A stretch of 64,000 nt of DNA from positions 4,580,001 through 4,644,000 of the forward strand of contig NC_066588.1 in assembly GCF_905475345.1 (NCBI RefSeq). Direction: 5' to 3'. The notes under the pieces were generated by a model, which was not told the DNA's origin, did no database searches, and saw only the letters and a list, made by a program, of their open reading frames with translations. Positions within the stretch are counted from its first letter, which is position 1; each line of letters begins with the position of its first letter. Below, piece after piece: positions 40,504-53,275 of the stretch. This stretch comes from Vespula vulgaris. Its lineage: Eukaryota > Arthropoda > Insecta > Hymenoptera > Vespidae. Both the position numbers and the translations under genes were made by a program.

Positions 40504-43500
40504 GATCATATACAGATATGTACAACATTGAAAATAATGATAATAAATAAGGAGAACGAAGTTCATTTGTTATTGCAAAAATGATAAAAATCAATGTCAA
40601 GCAAAAAGAAAACTGGATTAACCGGCTTTTGAAACGAAGAAGACTTCTTTTTCTCTTCGACGAGAATATAACGGAAACAAAATCTCAAGATTTCTTCTGT
40701 ATCAAATCGATATCTTGGTAGTAATGAATTCTTATTTATCGATTACTCACCACTGGTCGAACTGTACTCGCCGATGTATCGCCTCGTTAAATATCGGACG
40801 ACCACCGCTGAAAAGAAAAAGAAAAATTGTTAAATTATTTTCTTCTTTGTTTTTTAAACAAATTCAGTTGTTTGAATTATAAGAATGAATTAAAAGAAAA
40901 AGAAAGAAAGAAATAGTATAATGAATATATTTACATATACTTGAAACAAATATTTTCTTCATAAAACATATGATAAAGAAAAAGAGAAAAATATTATTAT
41001 AAAAATATATAAATTATATATTAATATTTAGTTGCTAATTATCTATCGAGAATGAAAATTTTCTATCGTGAACGTGATTTTAATAAAGAATATATTTTTC
41101 TTTATAATATATATACATACATATATATGTGTATATTTAATAATTTGTATATATTTATATATATACAAATTTCATATTATAATACTTAGTATCAAGATTT
41201 CAATAAAAAAAAAAAATAGTATAGTAAGTATCCGAATTAAATATCTAACATTCGTAAATATTTAAATGTAATATTACAATATCCAATTTGTTATAGAAAT
41301 TTTAATAAAAAAATAAAAAAAATAGTATCCAATGAGTATAACTTATTTAGATTTCATTCTAAAATGAAATCATCTGTCACGTTCTAATTCGGTTTCATGA
41401 TTTTATTAATAAAAGACACCTGTCAGCTGATCGCGTTCAAGTATTACATATCTACATACCAAGCCATCGAGAATAATTAACACGCTTTTCCTGTCCGGTT
41501 GGGCTAATTGGCGTTGATAAATTTGACAGCTGCCGGGCGAGACGTTAGAAAGCAAACCTCCTGGCGTGCATTTATGAATTTAATTTAGTTTACTACTCTT
41601 GCTAAATGTTAACAAAAATTTCTAGTCAATTCGAACGGTTCGACAATTCGATAGAAAATTAATTCGAAACACTGTCATTAATTAACTTTCATTAATAATC
41701 AATTTATTCGATAATTATCGCAATTTCGTTTAATTAACACAATAATTAACCAATAATTAACACAATTATCTAATTCAATATGACTTTTCAATTTTATAAA
41801 CAGTATAAAAAATGTCAACGTATTTCGTTTAAACGAAATTACTATTAGAAAATTATTTTCTATACGTAAAGACGAATATAGAAAAATTTCATTCAAATAT
41901 AATTTCGTAAATTTCGTTGTCCCGTTGAAGATACTTTTTATATCAATTAACACGAAACTAACGTTGTTAATCTATTTATGAATAAAATCAACTATATTTT
42001 CTTTATGATAAATGTATGAAAAAAAAATAAAAAAAAAAAATAAAAAAGAGAAGAAAAGAAAAAAAAATAAAAAAGATAAGGATGACGAGAGTAAATGACC
42101 AAGTTTCAATATCCAATTAAATTTTAACGTTCTCACGATATAATCTTAGAGATAACAAGGAACAATAATAAAAACAATCAACAATTATCGTATATCGAGA
42201 AGTTTCTCGAATAAACTCATGCGAATGAGTTTCCTGGCTTGCAATCGAACCTGGATAACACGTACGCTTACGAGGCATGCTTTCATCGCATCGATTATCC
42301 TTTCAACGCAATAATTCAACGGCGGTAACGATCGAACTTGTGCTTCGTTCGTTTATACCGAAAGAAAGAAGAAACCGGAGAGGCATCGATAATAACGCGT
42401 AAATTATTCGAGCACGCACGATAACTATGATAACGATCGATTAATTATTTCAATTCGCCTATTCGCGACTAATTATCCGACTGTTAAACTCTTTTTCATT
42501 AACATATAATATAAAAACACATTCGTATAAATCATGAAAATTATTTTTATTTTTCTCTTACATATATATTACAAAAAAAAAAAAGATAGTAATAGATATT
42601 GAAATGAAAAGAAGAAAAAAAATTGTTAAAACCTTGTCAAACATTTTCAATGAAATAATTTAAATCATTGTGTGTTTGTATACGATTAAAAATCAATCGG
42701 TATTAATAGCGTGTAATCAGCGTCGGAGCGATTGTGGGTAATTTGAAGAAAAATAAAAAGAAATATATGAAAAAAGAATAATTAGAAAAAAAATAGAAAA
42801 CAACGGAAAGCTCATTTCTAAGCTTCAAAGAACACAATCGATAAAGTGAAAATTATTCGTAGCGGAATTCGTAGTCTTACACCACTTTCACGTACTTTCT
42901 AAAGCACCGGGACGCCGTCTCCATTGCAAAAGGATATTATTGCTTCTCTATTGGTTATTTAACTTCTCTCTCTCTTATTACTTCCTCCCAGTTCGCAGCT
43001 CATTTTTATCCGGGACGATAATCGAACCGTTCTGTTCGAGAAATTCACGATTGAATGTACATATATATATATATATATCTATATGCATGTATGTATGTAT
43101 GTATGTATCTATGTATGTATGTATATATGTATTTTGTTGTTAAGTAAAAGCTTTGTATTGTTTCACGTTCGATCTTTCAATCTATCGAAACCGACATTCA
43201 ATTACTATACTATACGAGTATGCTTGTTAGGAAATAAAATACGTGACGTTTCATTAATAAATCGAACGCTTCGAGTTAAATGAAAAATAAAATAAAATTT
43301 GTTTCATAAAAACGTTCCATCGAATGAGCCGATAATTACGAGAATGATTACTAATTCATTTCAATGTATTAAAATATATTTATTATTATTAATAGACCAC
43401 TTTCATAATCGTCGAAGCTTAAATATTAATCTCTTTCTTTTTATATAAACATATAGAATCTCAAATTGCATGATATAAAATTCAAGTGAAATCGGGATGA

Positions 43501-45195
43501 ACGTTCTCAATTAGTGTACCACCAGTATCACGTATTTCAAGTTAATTGTTAATTAATGAACACTTTCGAAATTTGTTAAAAAAGAAAAAAAAAGGAGACA
43601 AAAAAGAAAGAACGAAAGAAAGAATGTAAGAAACTTCAAAAATAATTCGATTAATAAATTTCTTCGAAGTAGAGTAGTTAACATCCTGAAAAATAGCTCC
43701 ACTGTTGATACTTTCCCCTATTTGTCTGTCTGTTTCTCTTTCTCTCTATCTCTCTATCTCTCCCTCGTTCTTTCATCTTCTCCTTCTTCTATCTTTACAC
43801 GAGATAAAAGCTACATTATATCGGAGACGCAGCGACAGTGTAACGACGATCGTGCACAGTCCCTCGCTCGTGAATTTGCACTAATCGAGGAGTAACATAA
43901 CGATAAGAACTGCCGGACGAAAGAGTCTTCATATAAAAGGTTGATAATCGAAAAACGAAGAATCGCCATTTCCACGTTGAAAATGATATTTTCAACTTGA
44001 TTATAAGATATACCCGACGTTTACTTTTCAAATACTGCGCTACAGTTGAATAAAATTGTTCATTGGTTTAAAATGATTACACGAAGAAGAAGAAAAAAAG
44101 AAGAAGAAGATATAAAAGAAATTTCGATAAGGATCATCGATCGATCGATGATCAATCAATTTTCGATCCATCCAAATGATCTGCATTTTTTCTTTTCTTT
44201 TTTTCTTTTTTTCTTCGGAATCTCTTCTTCTTTTTCTTCTTTTTTTGTATTTTTTTTTTTTCTTTTTGAATCATTCCTTCGATCGTTTATCTAAAATCGT
44301 AGATAGGGAGTATCGATCGTAAATTCGATCGTTCGTGATCTCTTTAACAACGATCATCGATTACTTCGCGTATATTTACGAACATAAATCCTTGACCGAC
44401 ATATTTACGAGCTACTTAGAAAAGATTTTTTTCTCTTTTTTTTTTTTTTTGTTTAGATACTCCCAGTGGCCTCTTTCGTAGATATTTTTGGCAGGAGTAA
44501 AATGAAGTAATTATTTGGACAGAACGTGGAATATCGCCTGAACGATATTTCGAAGATACTTTCGATTGAGAATCTTTTTAAATCGTCGATGCAACGATCT
44601 ACGAGAGAGAATATAAAGGGTTCGTGAAATGTTTTTAAATCACATCTACCTGTTCCTTTTACATTTGATTTTCTTACAAGCAAAAAAATCAAACTTACAT
44701 TTCATCCCTCTCCTCGAGTTTCTAATTCGAAAATATAACGTGAAATAGAAAACGAAAAATTAATAATCTAAAAATTCACAAGAAAATATTACGAATTTGT
44801 CAAGACTACGTTCATCGATTTTTTTGTAAATCAATATTGTTAAAACCTTATCGTTTGAAAAGAACATACAAAACTACGAGGTAATAAATAAAAAAATCTA
44901 TAATCTATAAAAAAAAAAACGAAAGAAAAAAAAAATAGAAAATTATCACGATATTATCGAAATCATATATATCTTCTTTCCTCTTATATCGATCTTACTA
45001 TTATAAAAAAAAAAAAAAAGCAAAAAAAAAGAAAAGTAAAATGGTAAAAAGTCAATCTCATCTCCAAGTGATAAAATACGAAAGAGAAGAGAAATGCGAA
45101 TTAAGAAAGAGATATAACGTTTGTGTGAGATATCAAAAGAAATCTCGAACTTTTGACTTCCATCTTCGATTACGTCGAATGTACAAAGTTCCGTG

Positions 45196-45268
<73 letters not shown>

Positions 45269-45642
45269 CTCTTTTCTTTTTTTTTACAATCTTCCTTTCT
45301 TTCTTTCTTTCTTTCTTCACCTTCTCGTGAGGTTTCCACCAAGAGAGTCACCGACTGCGGCGAGGACAGATTTATAAACGGTGTATATACGAGAGCTCGA
45401 CGAGTACAGAGCGGCACGGATCTATGTACCCAATAAGTCTTCGAGGGTCGAACGAGAGGCTACGAACGTCGGCGACATGTTAAGTTCTCTCGTACGCTTC
45501 GCAAAGCAAACGAAGAAATTTATGAAGCGCAGTCCTCACGAGAACACCGTTCTTCTTTTCTATACGTGTATCTTATTCTATACTATCTATATGTATATAT
45601 GTGTATTGTGTATTACATGTGTATGTATGTATATGTATATTG

Positions 45643-45719
<77 letters not shown>

Positions 45720-45893
45720 GTATAAGTATATGTAACGTGAATGGGTCTCTTCTCTCGATACACGATGATCACACAACGATCGATCTTTGTACGATGAGTC
45801 GTGCTTTTCCGGAAGTTTTCGACTATCGATATTAAAAAAGAAGTAGCTCGAAGAATATTATTGTCTTTCTTTCTTTCTCTCTCTCTCTCTCTT

Positions 45894-45980
<87 letters not shown>

Positions 45981-46947
45981 ATCGTTGGTTTAAAAATCAA
46001 AAGATCTTTATCGACATTATCGAGCAAAACAACAGGATTTATGTCTCGTTTATAGATCGAAATGGGATCCATGCATGGATCAACGATGATAAACGTTTTA
46101 TTCTCCCAAAGACTTACGTAATCTTGATCGACGTTATTTAATCTCCGCTCACGCTTTTATCGAAGATATCGATGTTATCGAGATATCGAGTTAATACGAA
46201 GAATGAATTAACGATAAACAAAATCAAAAAGAGAGAGAAGACAGAAAGAGAGAAAGAGAGAGAAGGCAATAAAGTAGTTGATTATAAATTTTTCCTATCA
46301 TTCATAATACCATCTACGAGTTTCAAAGAAAGAATACACATAAATACCTATCTAATTTCTTGCAAATTCGTCAGGCCATTAATATTACTACTCTGAAAGC
46401 ATTGACGAGAAGTTTTACCTCGAAACGATTTAACGAGGTACGAGAAGTATAAAAATAGCATCGCGTAAGAGAACACGAAGTTAAGAGCGAATATGGTAGA
46501 CTCGATGCATCCTTTTATCGTTGACTCATAATGTATGAGAGAACGAAAATATTTCCGAGAAAAAATGAATGTGGAATAATTGAGAATTATTAATAAGAAA
46601 ACAACAACGAAAAAAAGAAAAAATAAAAACAGAAGCAAAAAAAAAGAAAAAAAGAATATACTCAATTTAAACACATTATCGAAGAACTTTCCTCACCTAG
46701 CCCATTCTATTTCGGACGGCGCTTGATGATTTTATCAAAATTTTTATTAATTTCATTTTATCAATTAATCAAGTTTCTTTTTTTCAATACTTTCTTCTCC
46801 TTTGCCGTTCAAACGTTTCACCGAGATAATTCTCTCGCTTTTTTTTCTTTTCTCTTTCCGTTCCAAAAATTCTGGACAACGATAAAAAGTAGCGTCCTTT
46901 TTACGTTGTTTAAAACATTTTGTCTACATATTTTATTTTATTTATAC

Positions 46948-46982
<35 letters not shown>

Positions 46983-47684
46983 TTTGAAAGATATATATAT
47001 ATATCTTTCATATATAACTTTTTTATGTGGCACGAAAAAAAAAAAGAGAAGAATAATAATAAAAAGAAAAAAAAAAGAAAAGAAAAATTCTCCACGACAT
47101 CTAACCCCCTGGATCTATGGATGAAAATAAAAGAGGAAAAATTCGTAAGTACATGTACATTATATACGGTATGTAAGAGTACGTAGGTACATAGGTACGC
47201 GTATATTCGTATATATCAGGTATTTATATGTATAGTAAGTTTCAAATAAGGGCGTACACGATGTTTTCGCAAAGAGTCGCGCGCATCGTTCGAAAGAGGA
47301 TGCGCTTCGTTGCCTTGCAAACTCTCTGCAGTATCCTTTTCCTTTTCTTTCTCTTATTTTTCTTCTCCTTCTTTTCTTCCTTCTCTCTCTCTCTCTCTTT
47401 CTCTCCTACTTATCCTTATCCTCTTCTTCTTCCTAGCCGTTGCTTTTATCCAGGATGATCGTGGCCGTAATTACTATTTTCTTACGTGCACCACGCGCTT
47501 ATCTCGCGTGCATCTATCGGTGGTCCACGTATAGAAGCGAATAGAAGTTAGAGTAGAACGTATCGCATCTTTCTTCTCTCTCTCACTCTCTCTCTCTCTC
47601 TCTCTCTTTCTCTTTCGTTCTCTCTTTTGCACTCTTTGCCTCTTCCACGTTACACAGGATTCTCGTCTATGCGACTTAATCTAC

Positions 47685-47718
<34 letters not shown>

Positions 47719-47740
47719 GTTCGTTCTTTCTTTCTTTCAT

Positions 47741-47772
<32 letters not shown>

Positions 47773-50433
47773 TCCTTATTTTCTTTCTTCTTCTTCTTCT
47801 TATTTTTCTCTTGTATGTATCGTCCTCTTTGTACTCACTCAACTGCCCCCTTCCTTTATCATCGACCCCTATGTAATAGGGTTTACGTAAACGATTTTCT
47901 TTACTCGTTGACTCCAAAGTTAAAACGAGAAGCTATCAAGGTCAAGATCCTTTAAACGGATCGATGAATCAACGAACGACCGTACTAAATGAGTTCAAGT
48001 TCTCGAGAAATTCGTTCATTTGAGATATCGGCCGAGATAATCCGATTAATTCGATATCGAGATATCGAGATATCTTAATGAGCATTCTCATTCGATTATA
48101 CACGGATATTTTTTTTTTTCTTTTTTCGATCTTTTTATTATATCGTTGTATGATCAAATAACGTAGAGCATAATCAATAATTTGTTTAAAAATATATTCA
48201 ATTAGTATTGTTTAATGTTATTAAAATAATTGAATATAACATGATGTATCATAAGTAACTCGAGAAACTTTTTTTTTATAAAAAAATATATATGTAATCA
48301 TATTAATAATCATGTCAAGTAAGTACACAAATATTAATAATAAATAATAAAGCAAATATATATATTTATAATGAATAGATATATTATACTAAATAAAAAG
48401 GAAGAAAACATAGTTTTAAACGTACATTCGATACGATCAAGCGAACGTTCAAAATCATGACTTTTATATAATGTCAAAAAAATAAAAATAAAAAAAAATA
48501 AAAAAAAGCCTATCTTTTTCGTATCATTATCCTCAAAAGGAATGAACCGAGGACAATAAGAGGAGAGTCCTTTTTACAGGACACGCTTCATCATTCTGTT
48601 CGGTCACACTCGCGAAGTGATCGCGTGAATCAGGATAACGCAAGAAAGGACGAGAACGTAGCTATATATACATACACACACATACACACAAACATATATA
48701 TATGTACGCTATGTATATTCGTATATATGTAGTACGTACATTACCTACACTGTGAATTTGGACACGGCGATAAATCCTCGTAAAATCGGCGATTCACTCG
48801 GTGGTTAACCCGAACGACTCGTTTCCTGAAACGAACCAGCGATGTTCTCGCAATTTGTATCTTCCTCGCCTCGTTATCGAGGTCGAACTTTCGACCGGGA
48901 AGAGAGGTAAAAAAAAATAAAACCACACACACACACAAAGAAAAAAGAAAAAGAAAATGGAAAAAAAAAAAGAAGTCAAACCACCATTTCTTGAACGTCG
49001 CATCGTATAAACGATATAATACAATAAAAAAGAGCTAGTACATTACAATTTTTAATTAATTATTATCACTTACATTAATATTGATATTAGAAAGTTGTAT
49101 GATTATATAAAAAATCTAGTACAATTTCTAATTAGCTATGAAAACTTATATCTATATTGTATTATATTAATATATTAGAAATGTATTTCTATAAATTTGT
49201 TATACGATATTATTAATTTTATATTTTTTATCATTTTGAATGTATTTAAAATTGAATAATTATTATTACATAATATTGTTAATAAAAATATTGAAATTAA
49301 TGTCGGAAAATGAGAAGCAAAAAAAATTACCTATGACAGATCTTAATCAGTCTATTATAAATGAGTTATCGTACCTAAATATAGCTACTATAATATTTAA
49401 TGGAATATCAATAATTATATAGTAAATATAATTAATTTAGACCAACGTCTTTATCATAAATTAATTTGTTACATTCTTATATCTAATCATATTTACAAAC
49501 GTTTTAAATTAATTGACGCATAAAATTAAATTTGACGATCTTCTTACTAATTAACAGGAATTCTTTCGTCAATTCAATTCGTTACAAAATGTAGGAAATA
49601 ATAAAAATAAAACGAAATGGAAAAACAAATATTCGAAAAAGAAACCAAACGGAAAAACAAAAAATAAATAAATAAATAAATAAATAAAAAATAAAATTGA
49701 TCCGTAGTCATTGCTCGAATTTAAATCGTTTCTACGAAATCGTAATATAATTATACTTTATGGAGTTTCTACCGAGTCTGAACTTTTAGTTTCATCGAGG
49801 CCACTTTAAACGACGACAAGGATGACAATGATTACAACGACATAATAAAATTCATTTTCAAGGAATCGTCGGTTCTCGTACGTTGCAACCTAATTGTTAG
49901 TTACGTTACTATTATACGTATATTCCAAATTGAAAAAAATCTAATTGATTATTAATGTCGAATCCTTGGAAGAGGTTGTTCCGTATATCAACATGTATAC
50001 AAATAAAGAAGGAGTTAGTTATCTTCAGTATCGCCACTAATTTTTTGACCTAATGCCAGTCGCTCGTAACCAATAACAGTCAAGCAGAATCGTTTCGTCT
50101 GCTATTATCATTTAACGGTATATATATATAAACATATATATATATATATATATATATGGACTAGATATATAGATATAATACACACAGACACGCATACATA
50201 CATATATATGTGACTACTCCATAAGTTTTATCCATGAAACTTAACGTGTCTTGGTAGAACAGGATAAACTCTCGAAGGAAAACGTGTCATCGTTACCTAC
50301 CGACCGTATCGATTTGCTCGTGTCGCCGGCAAACGATTCGATACAAATAAGGACACTAACAGACAGGTCGGTGCACTTATCTATACCGTACACTCTTCTA
50401 AGTTTACGTTAGAACGTGCGTTAGTGTGTCTCT

Positions 50434-50497
<64 letters not shown>

Positions 50498-51687
50498 CCT
50501 CTCTTTCTCTCTTAGAGTTCCATATTCGGCAGGATCGACTCTCGTGCTAATTAGCGGAACGTCGAAGAGAAGGTGCACACCGAGTCGCGTTAGAAAACAC
50601 TTTTATCGTCACGATAAAGGTCGAAGACTTGGTTCACCTTATCCAGTTTAACAAAGAGGGGGAGTGAGAAAGAGAACGAAACAGACATAGAGATAAACAT
50701 ACAGATAGAGATAAAAAAAGAGAGAGAGAGAGAGAGAGAACAAATAGACGATTTATTCGAGCACTTAATTAGCGCGTGTTCGAAACGTAACAAACGAATA
50801 TGATTTCTTCTATGTATCACGAATATGATCGAATAGAATGAATTATGAAGGGACGTTAACGATCAATCGAGATCGATTCGAGGTACTTACTTACTTATCT
50901 ACTATTTTTAGAATCTATTCGATCGAACCCGATCTTATACCTAACTCTCGACTTTCCTCGCAATGAAATCACTTTATAAACGAAATGAATTTATGAAGGC
51001 ACTCGGTCAATTGTCCTCTTTCAACGAACGTTAACGCAGATAAATGGGCAACCGTTGTAACATGAAAGATAATAATTGATATTCTTGGCAAGAAAGAAGA
51101 TCGATTTGATAACGAAACACGAATTGATTATTTTACTCGATCTCTCGAGTGTCGATATTTATGAGCGATGATCGAAGTCCTACAAATTCTGGGGGGATGA
51201 ATCTTCTTCTTTCTTTCTCTCTCTTCATCTTATTTTTTTTTTCTTCTTCCTTTTCTAATTTTTCTTTTTTTTTTCTTTTTGTATTTTTTGCGCATACAGA
51301 CGCACATACGCGTAGAGAAAAAACTAGAAGAACGGATGTATCGAATATCATGTTTTTTTTTCCCAAACCCTTCTTGCAAAATTTCTCATAGCTCGACAAC
51401 CTGCTGACCATTTCGTTGATATTCGATAACGTCCATGCAGATCCTTAAATCCTTATTATAGCACAGATCGGAGGATACTCTCTCTTTCTTTCTCACGATT
51501 TTTAAGGATTCTCTTTATTTCGATAAGAATCCTTTTTCTTTTTTTTTGTTAAATAAAAAAGTAAATTGCACGATATTACAATGATCATTATTTTTCTGTT
51601 TCATAGAAATTGTTTTATCATTTATTTTTTAATATATGTATATATATATATATATATGTATATAAATTTTTATAATAATATGTCTAG

Positions 51688-51735
<48 letters not shown>

Positions 51736-53237
51736 AAGGATATTAATCGGACACGATCTGTAAATATATGATAAAATATTTCAAGAAGAATCGCTGATAA
51801 TTCGAGCCGATTTAATTCTGTGCTATCGACGATTAGAATCTTCTTCCTTCTTCAGATAAGAAAAATTTAAAAATAAAAAGAAAAAAGAGTCATGACCGAA
51901 GGTCGATCGAAAAAGTGCGAAGAAAAGAGAAAAAAATAAGACGATATAAATACGAAATCTAAGCGTCAATATTTTCAAACAAATAATAAAAATATCTTCA
52001 AACAAAGATCTTCGTAAATCTTTATAAAAATAATATCTATCTACGTATATAAATATATATGTACGTAATACGTAATTACTGTCGATAGATAAAACGATAC
52101 AAATTACGATTTAAATTTATTTTCAATTTTATTTATTCGATCATTATTTTTAATTAATTAATGATAAATATTTTGCAAAATAAATGATCGATAGATATGA
52201 ATATTTTGATCGGTATAAATAATGAAGTGTTAAAGTTGCGTAAGGATTACGTCATTTATAATCAAGTACCGATATTTTATTACAAATATCGAGCGTATTT
52301 ATTTGAAAATATTGGCCCAATAAATATCAGCCATTTATTTTCTACCGATTATAAAGTAATACCTTTCGATTTATGTCGAAGTATATCGAAGAAAATGCAC
52401 GAGTTAAAATAAAATAACTTAGCTTTGTATTCGATTTGTATGCTTAACAAACATATGGGTTTTGAACGAACTAATACACTGTACTATATCGAAGACTATG
52501 TGTGTCCATCTTAACGGCACTTTCATTCGATCGTTAGCATTAAAAAAACGTAGAGTACGAAATTATATGGCGCCTACGATATACATATGTATATAAAATA
52601 TTAATTTTATACGATATTGTAATCGATGTGTTCCCATAGATCTCTATGTACCATACTAGATATCGAAATAACGATATACGATTTGTACTTACGTATAACT
52701 TGTATCTAGTTGCTACCATTAAATCGTTTATTTTTTAATTTTCTTTTTACTTTTCTTTTCTTCACTCCGATCAGAAATAATCGTTGCTCGAGAAAGATAG
52801 AGAGAAAGAGAAAGAAAGAAAGAAAAAGAGAGAGAGAGAGAGAGAACGATAAATGCCAAGCGAGAAAACGGAAACACAATTTCAACCTTTCGTTGAAATA
52901 CGTTTCGAAACTCGCGCGTAAACTAACACCTACGATTGGTTTTCTTTTTCCCTTTTTCTTTTTTTCTTTCATCTCCTTATCAAACTCCTCCATTTACCGG
53001 TTTATTTATTTATTCCTTTTCGACCAGGTTTTCGTTTAACGAGATAATAAATACGTATATAGTACGATAGTAGATACGTACGTATATTCTGATAAATGAA
53101 TGAAAAGAGAAATAAATCAAAACATTAAAGAAACATCAAAAAATAGAAAACAAAAAAAAAGATCAAAGCATTTCTATTCGTTTACTACGACTTATCCTTC
53201 GATGATAACGTAAATCTTATATCTATAATCTCTTATA

Positions 53238-53275
<38 letters not shown>

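Larger units (their letters stand above)
24853..40750 (-). other. intron 2 of the GTPase gene
   Basis: About 15.9 kb between coding exons 2 and 3. It is filled with (CT/GA)n, (AT)n, (TG)n and (AAT)n tracts, two diverged local duplications (32467-32790, 33502-33755) and AT-rich DNA. Islands at about 26250-26560, 27380-27600 and 36460-36680 are GC-balanced without recognisable exons. A further exon on either strand cannot be excluded. Confidence 0.7.

Noticed and set aside
45587..46072. 161-codon minus-strand frame rich in Arg-Glu and Tyr-Ile
   Set aside because: It is a direct translation of the (CT)n and (AT)n tracts; the non-repeat parts show no domain or splice support.
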